From contig NZ_CABPST010000010.1 of assembly GCF_902459805.1 (NCBI RefSeq), forward strand, positions 1 through 64,000: DNA of 64,000 nucleotides. The letters are read 5' to 3'. The notes beneath the pieces are model-generated. The model was not told where the DNA came from and searched no databases. It worked only from the letters and a program-made list of their open reading frames with translations. Below, piece by piece: positions 26,083-36,050 of the stretch (positions are counted from its first letter, which is position 1; every line of letters begins with the position of its first letter). Made by a program: the position numbers and the translations under genes. This stretch comes from Pandoraea bronchicola. GTDB taxonomy: Bacteria > Pseudomonadota > Gammaproteobacteria > Burkholderiales > Burkholderiaceae.

Positions 26083-29049
26083 ATGGCGAGCATCAACGTA
26101 GCCCAATTTGCTGCAGAACTGAAAATGCCGGCCGGCGTGTTGCTGGAGCAACTCAAAGCCGCCGGCGTGGACAAACTCAGCGCCGACGATTCGCTGACGG
26201 AAGCCGACAAGGCCCGTCTGCTGGAGCACCTGCGCCGGTCCCACGGCGCTGGCGACGGCGACAAAAAGAAGATTACTCTGACGCGTCGCCAGACCTCGGA
26301 AATCAAGCAAGCCGACGCGACCGGCAAGGCACGCACGATTCAAGTCGAAGTGCGCAAGAAGCGCACCTTCGTCAAGCGTGACGACGCCGTGGAAGGCGCG
26401 GAAAACGCGGCGGCGGCCGCCGCCGAAGACGAAGCCCTTCGTCAGCGTGAGGAAGACGCACGCCGCGAAGCGGAGCGTCTGGCGGCGGAAGCTGCCGAGC
26501 TCAAGCGTCGCCAGGAACAACTGGAGCGCGAAGAAGCCGAGCGTCGTGCGCGCGAAGAGAAGGAAGCTGCCGAGCGCCGAGCGCGTGAGGAAGCGGAGCG
26601 TGCGGCCGCAGCGGCCAAGGCAGCCGAAGAGCAGAAGGCCAAGGCCGAAGCCAAGGCTGACGCCGAAGCCGATAAGGTTGCCAGCGTGGACGCCGAAGCG
26701 GCTTCCAAGGCGGATGCCGAAAAGGCTGAAAAGGCCGAGCAAGCCGAAAAGGCGGCAGCGGCCAAGGCCGACGCCGAGCGCGAGCAGGCCCGCAAGGCCA
26801 GCGAAGAAGCGCGTGCCGCCGCCGAGAAGGCGAGCGCAGCCGCCGACAAGGCGCGTGCCGAAGAGGAAGCCATTCGCAAGCGTCGCGCTGCGGCGGAAGC
26901 CGAAGCGCGTGCGATTCGCGAAATGATGAATGCACCGCGTCGCGTGCTGAAGGCGCCGGAGCCGGCACCTGCCGCCGCCGTCGCGCCCAAGGCCGAAGCG
27001 AAGGGTACGTTGCACAAGCCGGCCAAGCCGGAAGGTGCCGCGGCCGCCAAGCCGGCGGACAAGAAGCCGGCCGCCGCAGCGCCGGCGTCGACGGCCGGTG
27101 CCGCAGACAAGAAGGACAAGAAGGGCGGGGCTTGGCAGAAGGATGCCGATAACCGTAACAAGCGTGGCGGCATGAAGACGCGCGGCGACGCCAGCGGTGG
27201 TTCGGATGGTTGGCGCGGCGGTGGCCGTGGCGGCCGCCGTGGCGATCGCCATTCGCAGGACGGTCAAGCCTTCCAGGCGCCGACCGAGCCGGTGGTTCGC
27301 GACGTGCATGTGCCGGAAACGGTCAGCGTTGCCGATCTCGCGCACAAGATGTCGGTCAAGGCCGCAGAAGTCATCAAGCTGATGATGAAGATGGGCCAGA
27401 TGGTGACCATCAACCAGGTGCTGGACCAGGAAACGGCAATGATCGTGGTGGAGGAACTTGGCCACCGTGCGATCGCTGCGAAGCTGGACGATCCGGAAAC
27501 GCTGCTGGAACTGGGCAACGAAGCGAAGGAAGTCGAATCGCTGCCGCGTCCCCCGGTCGTGACCGTGATGGGTCACGTCGACCACGGCAAGACCTCGCTG
27601 CTGGACTACATCCGTCGCGCCAAGGTGGCGTCGGGCGAAGCGGGCGGTATTACGCAGCACATCGGTGCGTATCACGTTGAAACGCCGCGCGGCACGGTGA
27701 CGTTCCTCGACACGCCGGGTCACGAGGCCTTTACGGCCATGCGTGCCCGTGGTGCACAGGCAACGGACATCGTGATTCTTGTGGTCGCGGCGGACGACGG
27801 TGTGATGCCGCAGACGAAGGAAGCGATTGCTCACGCGAAGTCGGCCGGTGTGCCGATCGTGGTGGCGATCAACAAGATCGACAAGCCGGAAGCCAACCCG
27901 GAACGCGTGAAGCAGGAACTCGTGGCCGAAGGCGTGGTGCCGGAAGAGTACGGTGGCGATTCGCCGTTCGTGCCGGTGTCGGCCAAGACGGGTACGGGCA
28001 TCGACGATCTGCTCGAGAACGTGCTGCTGCAGGCCGAAGTGCTGGAGCTGAAGGCGCCGGTCGACGCGCCGGCCAAGGGCATCGTGATCGAAGCGAAGCT
28101 GGACAAGGGTAAGGGTCCGGTGGCGACGATTCTGGTGCAGTCGGGTACGCTCAAGCGTGGCGACATGGTGCTGGCCGGCCAGGCTTACGGCCGTGTGCGC
28201 GCCATGCTGGATGAAACCGGCAAGAACGCGAAGGAAGCCGGTCCGTCGATCCCTGTGGAAATTCAGGGTCTGTCGGAAGTGCCGGGCGCCGGTGAAGAAG
28301 TGCTGGTGGTTCAGGACGAGCGCAAGGCGCGTGAAATCGCCCTGTTCCGTCAGGGCAAGTTCCGCGACGTGAAGCTGGCCAAGCAACAGGCCGCGAAGCT
28401 CGAGAACCTGCTGGAGCAGATGACCGAAGGGGAAGTGAAGACGCTGCCGCTGATCATCAAGGCCGACGTGCAGGGTTCGCAGGAAGCGCTGGCGCAATCG
28501 CTCAACAAGCTCTCGACGCCGGAAGTGCGTGTGCAGATCGTGCACGCAGCGGTGGGCGGCATCAGCGAAAGCGACGTCAACCTGGCAACGGCTTCGAAGG
28601 CGGTCATCATCGGCTTCAACACGCGTGCCGATGCACTGGCGCGCAAGCTGGCCGAGTCGAACGGTATCGACATTCGTTACTACAACATCATCTATGACGC
28701 TGTGGATGAAGTGAAGGCAGCGATGTCGGGCATGCTGGCGCCGGAGAAGAAGGAAGTCATCACGGGTCTCATCGACGTGCGCCAGACGTTCAGCGTACCG
28801 AAGATCGGGAAGGTCGCTGGCTGTATGGTCCTCGACGGCTTCGTCAAGCGTTCGTCGCATGTGCGTGTGTTGCGCGACAACGTGGTCATCTACACGGGCG
28901 AGCTGGATTCGCTCAAGCGCTTCAAGGATGACGTGAAGGAAGTCAAGTCCGGCTTCGAGTGCGGTCTGTCGGTGAAGAACTTCAACGACATCACGGAAGG
29001 CGACCAACTGGAAGCGTTCGAAATCACGGAAGTTGCGCGCTCGCTGTAA
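26083..29049 (+). CDS. infB: translation initiation factor IF-2
   Basis: IF-2 is the GTPase that brings fMet-tRNA to the 30S subunit and joins the subunits. The 988 residues comprise an IF2-N module (1-50), a long Glu/Ala/Arg/Lys-rich coiled or disordered segment (about 105-300), a Gly/Arg-rich linker (about 350-400), a second IF2-N module (about 405-460) and the G domain. G1 is GHVDHGKT (497-504), followed by DTPGH, NKID and SAK, then the C-terminal tRNA-binding domains. The length is typical for betaproteobacteria. The ATG follows GAAGAGG by about six bases. Confidence 0.98.
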   Translation: MASINVAQFAAELKMPAGVLLEQLKAAGVDKLSADDSLTEADKARLLEHLRRSHGAGDGDKKKITLTRRQTSEIKQADATGKARTIQVEVRKKRTFVKRDDAVEGAENAAAAAAEDEALRQREEDARREAERLAAEAAELKRRQEQLEREEAERRAREEKEAAERRAREEAERAAAAAKAAEEQKAKAEAKADAEADKVASVDAEAASKADAEKAEKAEQAEKAAAAKADAEREQARKASEEARAAAEKASAAADKARAEEEAIRKRRAAAEAEARAIREMMNAPRRVLKAPEPAPAAAVAPKAEAKGTLHKPAKPEGAAAAKPADKKPAAAAPASTAGAADKKDKKGGAWQKDADNRNKRGGMKTRGDASGGSDGWRGGGRGGRRGDRHSQDGQAFQAPTEPVVRDVHVPETVSVADLAHKMSVKAAEVIKLMMKMGQMVTINQVLDQETAMIVVEELGHRAIAAKLDDPETLLELGNEAKEVESLPRPPVVTVMGHVDHGKTSLLDYIRRAKVASGEAGGITQHIGAYHVETPRGTVTFLDTPGHEAFTAMRARGAQATDIVILVVAADDGVMPQTKEAIAHAKSAGVPIVVAINKIDKPEANPERVKQELVAEGVVPEEYGGDSPFVPVSAKTGTGIDDLLENVLLQAEVLELKAPVDAPAKGIVIEAKLDKGKGPVATILVQSGTLKRGDMVLAGQAYGRVRAMLDETGKNAKEAGPSIPVEIQGLSEVPGAGEEVLVVQDERKAREIALFRQGKFRDVKLAKQQAAKLENLLEQMTEGEVKTLPLIIKADVQGSQEALAQSLNKLSTPEVRVQIVHAAVGGISESDVNLATASKAVIIGFNTRADALARKLAESNGIDIRYYNIIYDAVDEVKAAMSGMLAPEKKEVITGLIDVRQTFSVPKIGKVAGCMVLDGFVKRSSHVRVLRDNVVIYTGELDSLKRFKDDVKEVKSGFECGLSVKNFNDITEGDQLEAFEITEVARSL

Positions 29050-29072
29050 CGCGATTTGCACAACCGATGTGA

Positions 29073-29112
29073 AATGGCCCACCAAGCCGGGAAACCGGCG
29101 GCGTGGGCCATT
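29073..29112 (+). other. intercistronic stem-loop with GAAA tetraloop between infB and rbfA
   Basis: AATGGCCCAC (29073-29082) pairs perfectly with GTGGGCCATT (29103-29112). Inside it GCCGG (29086-29090) and CCGGC (29095-29099) close a GAAA (GNRA) tetraloop. Only a T-rich, not a T-run, tail follows (GCATTATTAG). It ends 20 bases before the rbfA ATG, so it could be an attenuator, an RNase III site, or a block on the rbfA start region. Confidence 0.6.
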
Positions 29113-29132
29113 GCATTATTAGCGAGTTTGTT

Positions 29133-29549
29133 ATGGCAAAGAAACGTGGCGTTCCGGGTCGGAATCTTCGTATCAACGACCAGATCCAGCGCGATCTGTC
29201 GGAGTTGATTCAGCGCGAAGTGAAAGACCCGCGTATTGGTCTGGTCACGCTGCAAAGCGTGGAAGTGACGCCTGACTATGCGCATGCGAAGGTGTTTTAC
29301 ACGACGCTCACCGGCGACCCGAAGGCCACCGGCGAGGCGCTCAACGAGGCGGCCGGCTATCTGCGCAATCTGCTGTTCAAGCGGTTGCACATCCACACGG
29401 TGCCGACGTTGCACTTCCACTTCGACCAGTCGATCGAACGTGCGATCGAAATGTCGCGGCTGATCGATACCGCCAACGCCACGCGCGCGAAAGAAGAGGC
29501 GGGCGAGGGCGACGCGCAGGACAGCGACAAGGAAGACGACGGCAAGTAA
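29133..29549 (+). CDS. rbfA: 30S ribosome-binding factor RbfA
   Basis: RbfA binds the 16S rRNA 5' helix during late 30S assembly and is important in the cold. The 138-residue chain has the KH-like core ([56 protein letters not shown]) and an acidic tail. I chose ATG 29133 ([11 protein letters not shown]); the in-frame start ten codons earlier lies within the upstream stem-loop. Position between infB and truB is conserved in proteobacteria. Confidence 0.96.
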   Translation: MAKKRGVPGRNLRINDQIQRDLSELIQREVKDPRIGLVTLQSVEVTPDYAHAKVFYTTLTGDPKATGEALNEAAGYLRNLLFKRLHIHTVPTLHFHFDQSIERAIEMSRLIDTANATRAKEEAGEGDAQDSDKEDDGK

Positions 29550-29676
29550 GCCGTCGATTGACGACGCAGCCTGCCGGGCTGGCCGATGGCGAGCCCGGTG
29601 GTCTTGCGATGCCTGAGCACTGGTAATGGGTGCCAGGGTTCGACTCCCACAAGACACTCTCAAGCAATCCCGCATC

Positions 29677-30663
29677 ATGACGGACCCGCGTTCGCAGGCA
29701 CCCCGCCAAAAACTCCCCCGTTTCGCCCTCGATGGCGTGCTGCTGCTGGACAAGCCACTGGGCCTGTCGTCCAATGACGCGCTGATCAAGGCCAAGCGTC
29801 TGTTGCAGGCGTTGAAGGCGGGGCATACCGGTACGCTCGACCCGTTGGCAACCGGTTTGTTGCCACTGTGTTTCGGCGAGGCGACCAAGTTCTCGCAGGA
29901 CTTGCTCGAGGCCGACAAGACTTACGAGGCGCGTGTGCGTCTTGGTGAGACGACAACCACAGGCGACGCGGAAGGCGAGGTGCTGCTGACGCGCCCCGTG
30001 ACCGTGGACGAAGCGGCGATTCGTGCGGTGCTGCCGCGTTTCACCGGACCGATCTCGCAGGTGCCACCGATGTACTCGGCGCTCAAGCGCGATGGCAAGC
30101 CGCTGTACGAATACGCGCGCGCCGGGCAGACCCTTGAGCGCGAAGCGCGCGAGATCACGATCCATCGGCTGGAAATGACGGCGTGCTCGTTGCCCGAAGC
30201 TGCCGAATTCACCTTTCTCGTGACGTGCAGCAAGGGCACCTACGTGCGCACGCTGGCAGAAGACATTGGCGAAGCGCTGGGCTGCGGGGCGCATTTGCGC
30301 GCGCTGCGCCGCACGGCAGTCGGGCCGCTGACGCTGGAAGGGGCCGTCACGCTGGAAGACCTCGCGGCGATCGATCACGCGCAACGCGTGGAGAAACTGG
30401 CGCCGGTCGATGCGCTTCTGAAGACGCTGCCCGCCGTTTGGCTCGACGAAACGCTGGCAAAGCGGTTCGCTCACGGGCAACGTCTGCGTCTGGACGAGAC
30501 GCGCTGTCCCCAGCCGCTGCGCGCTTGCGCCGCATCACACGACGACCTTGAGGTGAAGGTCTACGCCGAAGCCGTCGGTGACGGCGCAGCGCGATTGCTG
30601 GGGGTTGCGCGGCTGGATGCAGAGGCGCTGCTCACACCGCAGCGCCTGTTGAAAACGCAGTAA
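29677..30663 (+). CDS. truB: tRNA pseudouridine-55 synthase TruB
   Basis: TruB makes pseudouridine 55 in the T-loop of tRNAs and acts as a tRNA chaperone. Catalytic Asp55 lies in GHTGTLDPLATGLL (E. coli Asp48). Other family segments are LLLDKPLGLSSNDAL and QVPPMYSALKRDGKPLYEYAR, with a PUA-type C-terminal region. I took ATG 29677 (328 residues); the 17 codons before it (from 29626) do not look family-like, though no strong Shine-Dalgarno is seen. It is the last gene of the rimP operon; no T-tract terminator was found after it. Confidence 0.95.
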   Translation: MTDPRSQAPRQKLPRFALDGVLLLDKPLGLSSNDALIKAKRLLQALKAGHTGTLDPLATGLLPLCFGEATKFSQDLLEADKTYEARVRLGETTTTGDAEGEVLLTRPVTVDEAAIRAVLPRFTGPISQVPPMYSALKRDGKPLYEYARAGQTLEREAREITIHRLEMTACSLPEAAEFTFLVTCSKGTYVRTLAEDIGEALGCGAHLRALRRTAVGPLTLEGAVTLEDLAAIDHAQRVEKLAPVDALLKTLPAVWLDETLAKRFAHGQRLRLDETRCPQPLRACAASHDDLEVKVYAEAVGDGAARLLGVARLDAEALLTPQRLLKTQ

Positions 30664-30735
30664 GCGGTGGTTTCGGGGGGGGCGGTGGGCGGCGCGCTGT
30701 TGCGCCTCGCCGTCACCCGTTCCCGCTGGCACTCG

Positions 30736-31230
30736 TCAGTTGGCGACGTTCTCGGGCTTGAGTTCGACGATGGCGTCCAGCGCGGCCTTGACGTCCATTG
30801 CATACTTGGCCAACGCCTTTTGCTCTTCCGTCTTCGGCTCGAAGGACGGCACACTGACCGGGTGATTGCTTTCGTCGACGGCGACGAACACCATCAGGCA
30901 GTCGGTCGTCTGACGCAGTTCGCCCCACTTGGGATCGCCCGCATGCACCGATACATGGATGTGCATGCTGGTGCGGCCCGTCGCCACGATGCGTGCGCGC
31001 AGTTCCACCAGATTACCCACCAGAATCGGACGGCGGAAGCGGATGTTACCGACGCTGACCGTCACACAATAGCGCCCCGACCACGTGGCGGCGCAGGCAT
31101 ATGCCACTTCGTCGATCCACTTCATGAGGGAGCCCCCATGCACCTTGCCACCGAAATTGACGGCGGCCGGCTCGGCCAGGAAGCGGAAGGTGACTTCGGA
31201 GCGTTCGCTCTGATTCTGCGGGGTGTTCAT
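30736..31230 (-). CDS. acyl-CoA thioesterase (hotdog fold, YciA/ACOT type)
   Basis: The 164-residue product has the hotdog signature NFGGKVHGGSLMKWIDEVAYA, with the Asp of MKWIDE in the usual active-site position, then a second strand set RFRRPILVGNLVEL. Members hydrolyse acyl-CoAs to free acid and CoA. I chose ATG 31230 (MNTPQNQSERSEVTF); 44 further in-frame codons upstream look like non-coding sequence. The Shine-Dalgarno is weak. It converges on truB, 72 bases apart. 31231-31504 contains only the efflux operon terminator. Confidence 0.9.
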   Translation of the reverse strand: MNTPQNQSERSEVTFRFLAEPAAVNFGGKVHGGSLMKWIDEVAYACAATWSGRYCVTVSVGNIRFRRPILVGNLVELRARIVATGRTSMHIHVSVHAGDPKWGELRQTTDCLMVFVAVDESNHPVSVPSFEPKTEEQKALAKYAMDVKAALDAIVELKPENVAN

Positions 31231-31417
31231 GATGTTTGCGTGTGTGCGGGCTGATGGTTCTTTCCCTGCCGCCGTGCGGTCTTTGTGCCGCCAGTCGGGG
31301 GATGCGCAATGATACTGCGATTGCGTAAGGCGTGCCGGCGCCTCGCGCAAGTCCGCGCTCACGTGATTACCGCGTTTTGGCTGCTATAGCAGTCGCTTGC
31401 CCGCGCCGTCCTCTGCC

Positions 31418-31448
31418 ATAAAAAAACCCCGCTAACCTCAGCGGGGTT
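31418..31448 (-). terminator. Rho-independent terminator of the efflux operon
   Basis: On the minus strand AACCCCGCT and AGCGGGGTT (arms 31440-31448 and 31425-31433) enclose GAGGTT and are followed by a run of T (31424 down to 31418). It lies 57 bases past the emrB stop. Confidence 0.9.
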
Positions 31449-31504
31449 CAAGAAGTGCCCGGTCGTACAGAGCAGGTCCGGGCACTCGGGGGGAAGACTT
31501 GGCT

Positions 31505-33061
31505 TCAGTGGGCGCCGGCCGCAGCGTCTGCGCCACCGCCACCGCCGCCCTTCATCGGGCGCGTGATCCACACCATCGCGATCATCAGCACGAACAGCAT
31601 CGCCGAGATCCAGAAAATGTCGTTGGCACCGAGCATGGCCGACTGCTGTGTGACCAGCCGATCGATGTAGCCGTTGGCCTGTGGCGTTGTCATGCCGAGC
31701 TGGTTGAGGGTCTCTACCGAGGCATTGAACGTCGGATCGTACGGCGTGAGGTGCTCAGTCAACTGTGCATGGTGCAGTGTGATCCGGTTGTCCCACATGG
31801 TCGTTGCAATCGACGTACCGACTGCGCCGCACGTAATCCGCACGAAGTTGGATAGACCCGCCGCGGCCGGAATGCGATGGGCTGGCAACCCCGACAGAAT
31901 GATGGCCGTGAGGGGGATGAAGAACATCGACATCGGCACCCCCTGAAGGAACGTCGGAATCATCAGCGTGCGCGTATCAACGAGCGTGTTGAAGTGCGAG
32001 CGCATCACGAACACCAGCGCGAACAGCATGAACGAGACGGTCACGACCCAGCGGGCGTCGAGCTTTGGCAGCGTCTTGCCGATGATTGGCGACAGAATGA
32101 TGGCGAACAGCCCCACCGGCGCCATCACCAGACCGGCCTCCGTGGCCGTGTAGCCGAGGTAGATCTGCAACCACTGCGGCAGGATCACCAGGTTCCCGAA
32201 AAACAGGCCATAGCCGACCGAAATGGCCACCACGCCGCCGGTAAAATTGACCCGCTTGAAGAGCGTCAGGTCGACAACCGGATGCTTCTCGGTAATCTCC
32301 CAGATGACGAAGAAGCAGAACGACACCAGCGCCACGAGTGCGAGCGCGACAATGGTCGACGAATTGAACCAGTCGAGTTCCTTGCCTTTGTCCAGCATCA
32401 CTTGCAGCGAGCCGACCCACAACACGAGCAAAGCCAGCCCGACGGTATCGATCGGTTTGCGTTGCGTAGGTGTTTCGCGCTTGGCGTAGATCAACCACGT
32501 GACGTACGCGGCGGCAATGCCGACCGGAATGTTGATGTAGAAAATCCAGGGCCAACGGTAGTTATCGGAGATCCAGCCGCCGAGAATCGGGCCCATCACT
32601 GGCGCGACGAGCGTTGTCATGCCCCAAAGCGCCAGGGCCATCGAACTCTTCGCGGGTGGATAGCTCGAGAGCAGCAGCGATTGCGAGAGCGGGATCATCG
32701 GCCCGGCCACGGCGCCCTGCAGCACGCGGGCCGCAAGCAGGATCTCGAGCGTGGGGGCCATGCCGCACAGCCACGAGGCCAGTACGAACAACAGGATCGA
32801 TGTGATGAACAGTCGCACCGCGCCGAAGCGTTCGGTGAGCCAGCCCGTCAGCGGCACCGAAATGGCGTTGGCGACGGCGAACGACGTGATCACCCATGTT
32901 CCCTGGCTCGACGAGACACCGAGGTCGCCGGAAATGGCGGGAATCGATACGTTGGCAATCGAGGTGTCGAGCACGTTCATGAACGTGGCGAGCGACAACG
33001 CGATGGTGCCGAGTACCAACTGCCCCCCCGACAGGGGAGCAGGCGTGTTTTGATTTGCCAT
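31505..33061 (-). CDS. emrB: EmrB-type MFS multidrug exporter (DHA2, 14 TM)
   Basis: This 518-residue inner-membrane H+ antiporter of the DHA2 family is close in length to E. coli EmrB (512). Motif A-like GWLTERFGAVRLF follows TM2, motif C (GWMxGPxxGG type) is VMGPILGGWISDNYRW in TM5, and the N-terminal helix carries TFMNVLDTSIANVSIP, the DHA2 hallmark with a membrane Asp. A Gly-rich tail ends the chain. It forms a tripartite pump with the upstream adaptor (37 bases away) and outer-membrane factor. Substrates cannot be read from sequence. The ATG at 33061 is preceded by a short gap after emrA. Confidence 0.95.
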   Translation of the reverse strand: MANQNTPAPLSGGQLVLGTIALSLATFMNVLDTSIANVSIPAISGDLGVSSSQGTWVITSFAVANAISVPLTGWLTERFGAVRLFITSILLFVLASWLCGMAPTLEILLAARVLQGAVAGPMIPLSQSLLLSSYPPAKSSMALALWGMTTLVAPVMGPILGGWISDNYRWPWIFYINIPVGIAAAYVTWLIYAKRETPTQRKPIDTVGLALLVLWVGSLQVMLDKGKELDWFNSSTIVALALVALVSFCFFVIWEITEKHPVVDLTLFKRVNFTGGVVAISVGYGLFFGNLVILPQWLQIYLGYTATEAGLVMAPVGLFAIILSPIIGKTLPKLDARWVVTVSFMLFALVFVMRSHFNTLVDTRTLMIPTFLQGVPMSMFFIPLTAIILSGLPAHRIPAAAGLSNFVRITCGAVGTSIATTMWDNRITLHHAQLTEHLTPYDPTFNASVETLNQLGMTTPQANGYIDRLVTQQSAMLGANDIFWISAMLFVLMIAMVWITRPMKGGGGGGADAAAGAH

Positions 33062-33098
33062 GAGATGTCAAAGGGGGTGGGGGGCACCCCCCTCCGCT

Positions 33099-34334
33099 TT
33101 ACAGGGGACGTGCGCGAGCCGGTTGATTGCGCGTGTCGTTAGTGCCGCCGGCGCCAGAGGCAGCCGCAGCACCCGCGTTTTCGGTAATGATCTTGGCGAC
33201 GATGTCGTCGGCGTCGTGGCCGACTTTGTCGTACACGTCGGTCGAGTACACCGGCAGCGTCGGCGCTTCACCCAGCTCCTTGCCGTCCGTGTTGCGCACG
33301 TTGACCTTGACCTGCATCGACAGACCGACACGCAGCGGATGCTCTTGCAACTGCTTCGCGTCGAGCGCGATACGCACCGGCAGACGTTGCACGACCTTGA
33401 TCCAGTTACCCGTGGCGTTCTGCGCCGGCAGCAGCGAGAAGGCGCTGCCCGTACCTGCCGAGAAGCCCGCGACCGTGCCCTTGTATTCGACTGCCGAACC
33501 GTACACGTCAGCCGTGAGCGTCACCGGTTGACCCACGCGCATGTGCGCGATCTGCACTTCCTTGAAGTTGGCATCGACCCAGACTTGGTTGAGCGGCACC
33601 AGCGCCATGAGCGGGGCACCCGTCGCCACGCGCTGGCCCACCTGCACCGAGCGCTTGGCCACGTAGCCATCGACCGGGGCCGGAATCGACGTGCGGGCAT
33701 AGTCCAGGTACGCCGCGCGCACTTGTGCTGCAGCCTGCTGCACGTTCGGATGCGTGGTCACCGAGGTCTTGTCCGTCAGCGCTTTGTTCGACACCAACTG
33801 TGCACGTGCCTGTTCGAGCCCGGCTTGTGCCGATTTCACGGCGTCCTGGGCGTGGGCCAGTTCTTCGCGCGACACGGCGCCCGTCGCAATCGCCATTTCG
33901 CGACGCTTCACGTCGGCCTGTGCCTTGGCCAGTTCCGATTCGCGCATTGCCACGGTAGCGGCATAGGCGTCGTTGTTCACGAAATACGTGCGCACCTGGC
34001 GCACGGTCTGCGCCAGATTCGCCTCGGACTTGAGCAACGCCACGCGGGCGTCGGTCTGATCCAGGGTGACCAGCGGCTGGCCGGCCTTGACCATCTGCGT
34101 GTCATCGACCTTCACGCCAGTGACGGTGCCTGCCACCTGCGGGGTGATCTGCACTACGTTGCCCGCGACATAGGCGTCGTCGGTATCTTCGTAGTAGCGC
34201 GCATACAGTGCGTAATAGGCACCGTAGCCGATGGCCGCGATGGCGATCACGGCGGTCAGCGTCAGCATCATGCGGCGGCGCTTGCCATTGCCTTGGGCCG
34301 GCTGGGCAGGGGCTTGTTGTTGGTTCTCGCTCAT
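33099..34334 (-). CDS. emrA: EmrA/HlyD-family periplasmic adaptor
   Basis: This 411-residue membrane-fusion protein has one N-terminal TM helix (about 22-45, MLTLTAVIAIAAIGYGAYYA), a biotinyl-lipoyl-like half (DAYVAGNVVQITPQVAGTV), an alpha-helical hairpin (about 95-200), the second lipoyl half (IPAPVDGYVAKRSVQVGQRV) and a beta-barrel. It joins EmrB to the outer-membrane channel. The gene begins ATGATG; GGAG is three bases before the first and six before the second, so I favour 34334. The spacing to the flanking genes is 37 and about 80 bases. Confidence 0.95.
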   Translation of the reverse strand: MSENQQQAPAQPAQGNGKRRRMMLTLTAVIAIAAIGYGAYYALYARYYEDTDDAYVAGNVVQITPQVAGTVTGVKVDDTQMVKAGQPLVTLDQTDARVALLKSEANLAQTVRQVRTYFVNNDAYAATVAMRESELAKAQADVKRREMAIATGAVSREELAHAQDAVKSAQAGLEQARAQLVSNKALTDKTSVTTHPNVQQAAAQVRAAYLDYARTSIPAPVDGYVAKRSVQVGQRVATGAPLMALVPLNQVWVDANFKEVQIAHMRVGQPVTLTADVYGSAVEYKGTVAGFSAGTGSAFSLLPAQNATGNWIKVVQRLPVRIALDAKQLQEHPLRVGLSMQVKVNVRNTDGKELGEAPTLPVYSTDVYDKVGHDADDIVAKIITENAGAAAASGAGGTNDTRNQPARARPL

Positions 34335-34413
34335 CATTTGCTCCGTACTAATCTCTCAATGTGCTTTGACGTTGTCTTGTGTGTTCTGTGTGACGTGCAG
34401 CTTGCCTTGCCGG

Positions 34414-35931
34414 TCAGTGCGTCTGTGCGGCGTCGCCTTCGGCGCTCGCCGGGCGTTCCTGACCCACGACGAGGCCCGACGCCTGCGCATCGAATCCACC
34501 GCCCAATGCCTTGATCAGGCCAATCTGCTGGTCGCGGCGTGCGCTGTCGATATTCACGCGCGCCTGTTCCTGCGCGAGCAGCGACGACTCTGCGGTGAGC
34601 ACGGTCAACTGCGGCGTGAGCCCGGCTTTGTACCGGTCGACGGCCAGATCGTAGGCACGCTGTGCGGCGTCCTGCGCCACGCGCTGCGACACCATCTGCT
34701 TGTCGGCCGAACGGATCGACGACATGCGATCGGCAATGTCGCCAAGCGCCTTGTTGAGCGTCGAGTCGTAATTCGCGACCGCGCTCTCATATGCGGCGTA
34801 CTGGCCCTTCAGGTTGGCGCGCAGACGGCCGCCGTCGAAGATGGGCAGCGAAATCACGGGGCCGGCCTGAATGGTCTGGCTGGTCGGATCGATCAATTTG
34901 CCCAGCCCGAAGGTGGAGAAACCGAACGCGGCGTTGAGGTTCACGTCCGGATAGAAACGTGCCTTCGCAACGTCCACGCCCTTGAGCTGCGCTTCCACAC
35001 TCCAGCGTGCAGACACGATGTCGGGGCGACGGCCAAGTAGCGCGAGCGGCAGGTTGTCGGGCAGCGCCGGCGTGGGCAACTGGGCCAGCTTGGGCGGCGC
35101 GATTTCAAGGCCGCGGTCCGGCCCCTTGCCGAGCAACACGCCGAGTTGATGGCGCGTCAAGAGGATCTGGCCGTCGAGCTGGGCAATTTGCGTCTGAATG
35201 TCGGCAGTGTTGCTGTCGGCCTGCTTCTGCTCGACTTGCGTGTCGAGACCGGCGCGAACGCGATCCGAGGTGAGCTTGCCGAGGTTCTGGCGTTGCCGGC
35301 TGACACGCTCCAGGACATCGTGCAGTGCGTATTGCTGGGCGAGTTGGTTGTACGAGCGCGCGACGGCCGTTGCCAGCGCGAGCCGCACTTCCTGATCTTC
35401 GGCCGCTTCGGCACGCTCGGCCGACGTAGCTTGCGCACGTGCCGAGCGGTTCTTGCCCCACAGGTCGAGTTCCCACGACAGCGAGGCCGTCAGGTCGCCC
35501 TGCGTGAACCAGGTGCCACCGTAGCCAGGCGGGTAGATCGTGTTTTCGGTGAATTTTTCGCGATAGACGTCGGCCGAGAAGCCGACCGACGGCAGCAACG
35601 CTGCGGCGGCGCCTTCCGTCTGCGCCTGCGCCGCTTTCAGTCGGGCGGCAGCCATGGCCAGATCGGGGTTGCCTGCGAGCGCTTCGTCGATCAGAGCGAC
35701 GAGCTGCGGATCGCCAAAGCGCTTCGCCCAGTCGGTGCCCGGCCATTGGCCGCCCTCGGAGGGCAGGCTGCGCTGGGTCTGATATTGATCGGGGGTGCTG
35801 ATCTGCTTGTCGCTGTGGATGCCGGCGAAATTCGCACAACCGGCAAAGCCCAGCGTCACAGCCGCCAGGCAAAGGGCGGAAATCGCTGAACGGGCCCGCA
35901 GATGCGGGAGGAACGGTGAGGCCGCTTTCAT
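34414..35931 (-). CDS. outer-membrane efflux lipoprotein, NodT/OprM family
   Basis: The 505-residue TolC-like channel starts with a lipoprotein signal (MKAASPFLPHLRARS..., hydrophobic stretch, then GFAGC with the likely lipidated Cys). Two OEP repeats follow: WPGTDWAKRFGDPQLVALID, LSWELDLWGKNRSARAQ and, in the second, the GRRPDIVSARWSVEAQ signature of RND/NodT factors. I chose ATG 35931 with AAAGG eight bases upstream; 18 more in-frame codons lie between it and the control region. It is the first structural gene of the pump operon, behind marR. Confidence 0.94.
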   Translation of the reverse strand: MKAASPFLPHLRARSAISALCLAAVTLGFAGCANFAGIHSDKQISTPDQYQTQRSLPSEGGQWPGTDWAKRFGDPQLVALIDEALAGNPDLAMAAARLKAAQAQTEGAAAALLPSVGFSADVYREKFTENTIYPPGYGGTWFTQGDLTASLSWELDLWGKNRSARAQATSAERAEAAEDQEVRLALATAVARSYNQLAQQYALHDVLERVSRQRQNLGKLTSDRVRAGLDTQVEQKQADSNTADIQTQIAQLDGQILLTRHQLGVLLGKGPDRGLEIAPPKLAQLPTPALPDNLPLALLGRRPDIVSARWSVEAQLKGVDVAKARFYPDVNLNAAFGFSTFGLGKLIDPTSQTIQAGPVISLPIFDGGRLRANLKGQYAAYESAVANYDSTLNKALGDIADRMSSIRSADKQMVSQRVAQDAAQRAYDLAVDRYKAGLTPQLTVLTAESSLLAQEQARVNIDSARRDQQIGLIKALGGGFDAQASGLVVGQERPASAEGDAAQTH

Positions 35932-35999
35932 CGCAAAACCTTTACGAGAGAAGTCTTGTACTGACAATAATCGGGAATTGGGCACCGACGAGCGTATGA

Positions 36000-36015
36000 A
36001 ATAGTGGACTCGTCA
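36000..36015 (-). promoter_or_regulatory. third copy of the MarR operator-like motif, before the efflux genes
   Basis: AATAGTGGACTCGTCA matches AATAGTTGACTAGTCA of the marR promoter at 14 of 16 positions. It lies between the marR stop and the outer-membrane factor start, so an internal repressible promoter is plausible. I could not find convincing -35/-10 boxes next to it. Confidence 0.55.
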
Positions 36016-36050
36016 TGCTTTTCTGAGGCAAATCGGAACGGTTTTCGCCG

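Noticed and set aside
26044-29085. 1013-codon minus-strand open frame over infB
   Set aside because: It mirrors IF-2 codons, and the product is low-complexity (His/Arg/Phe/Leu-rich).
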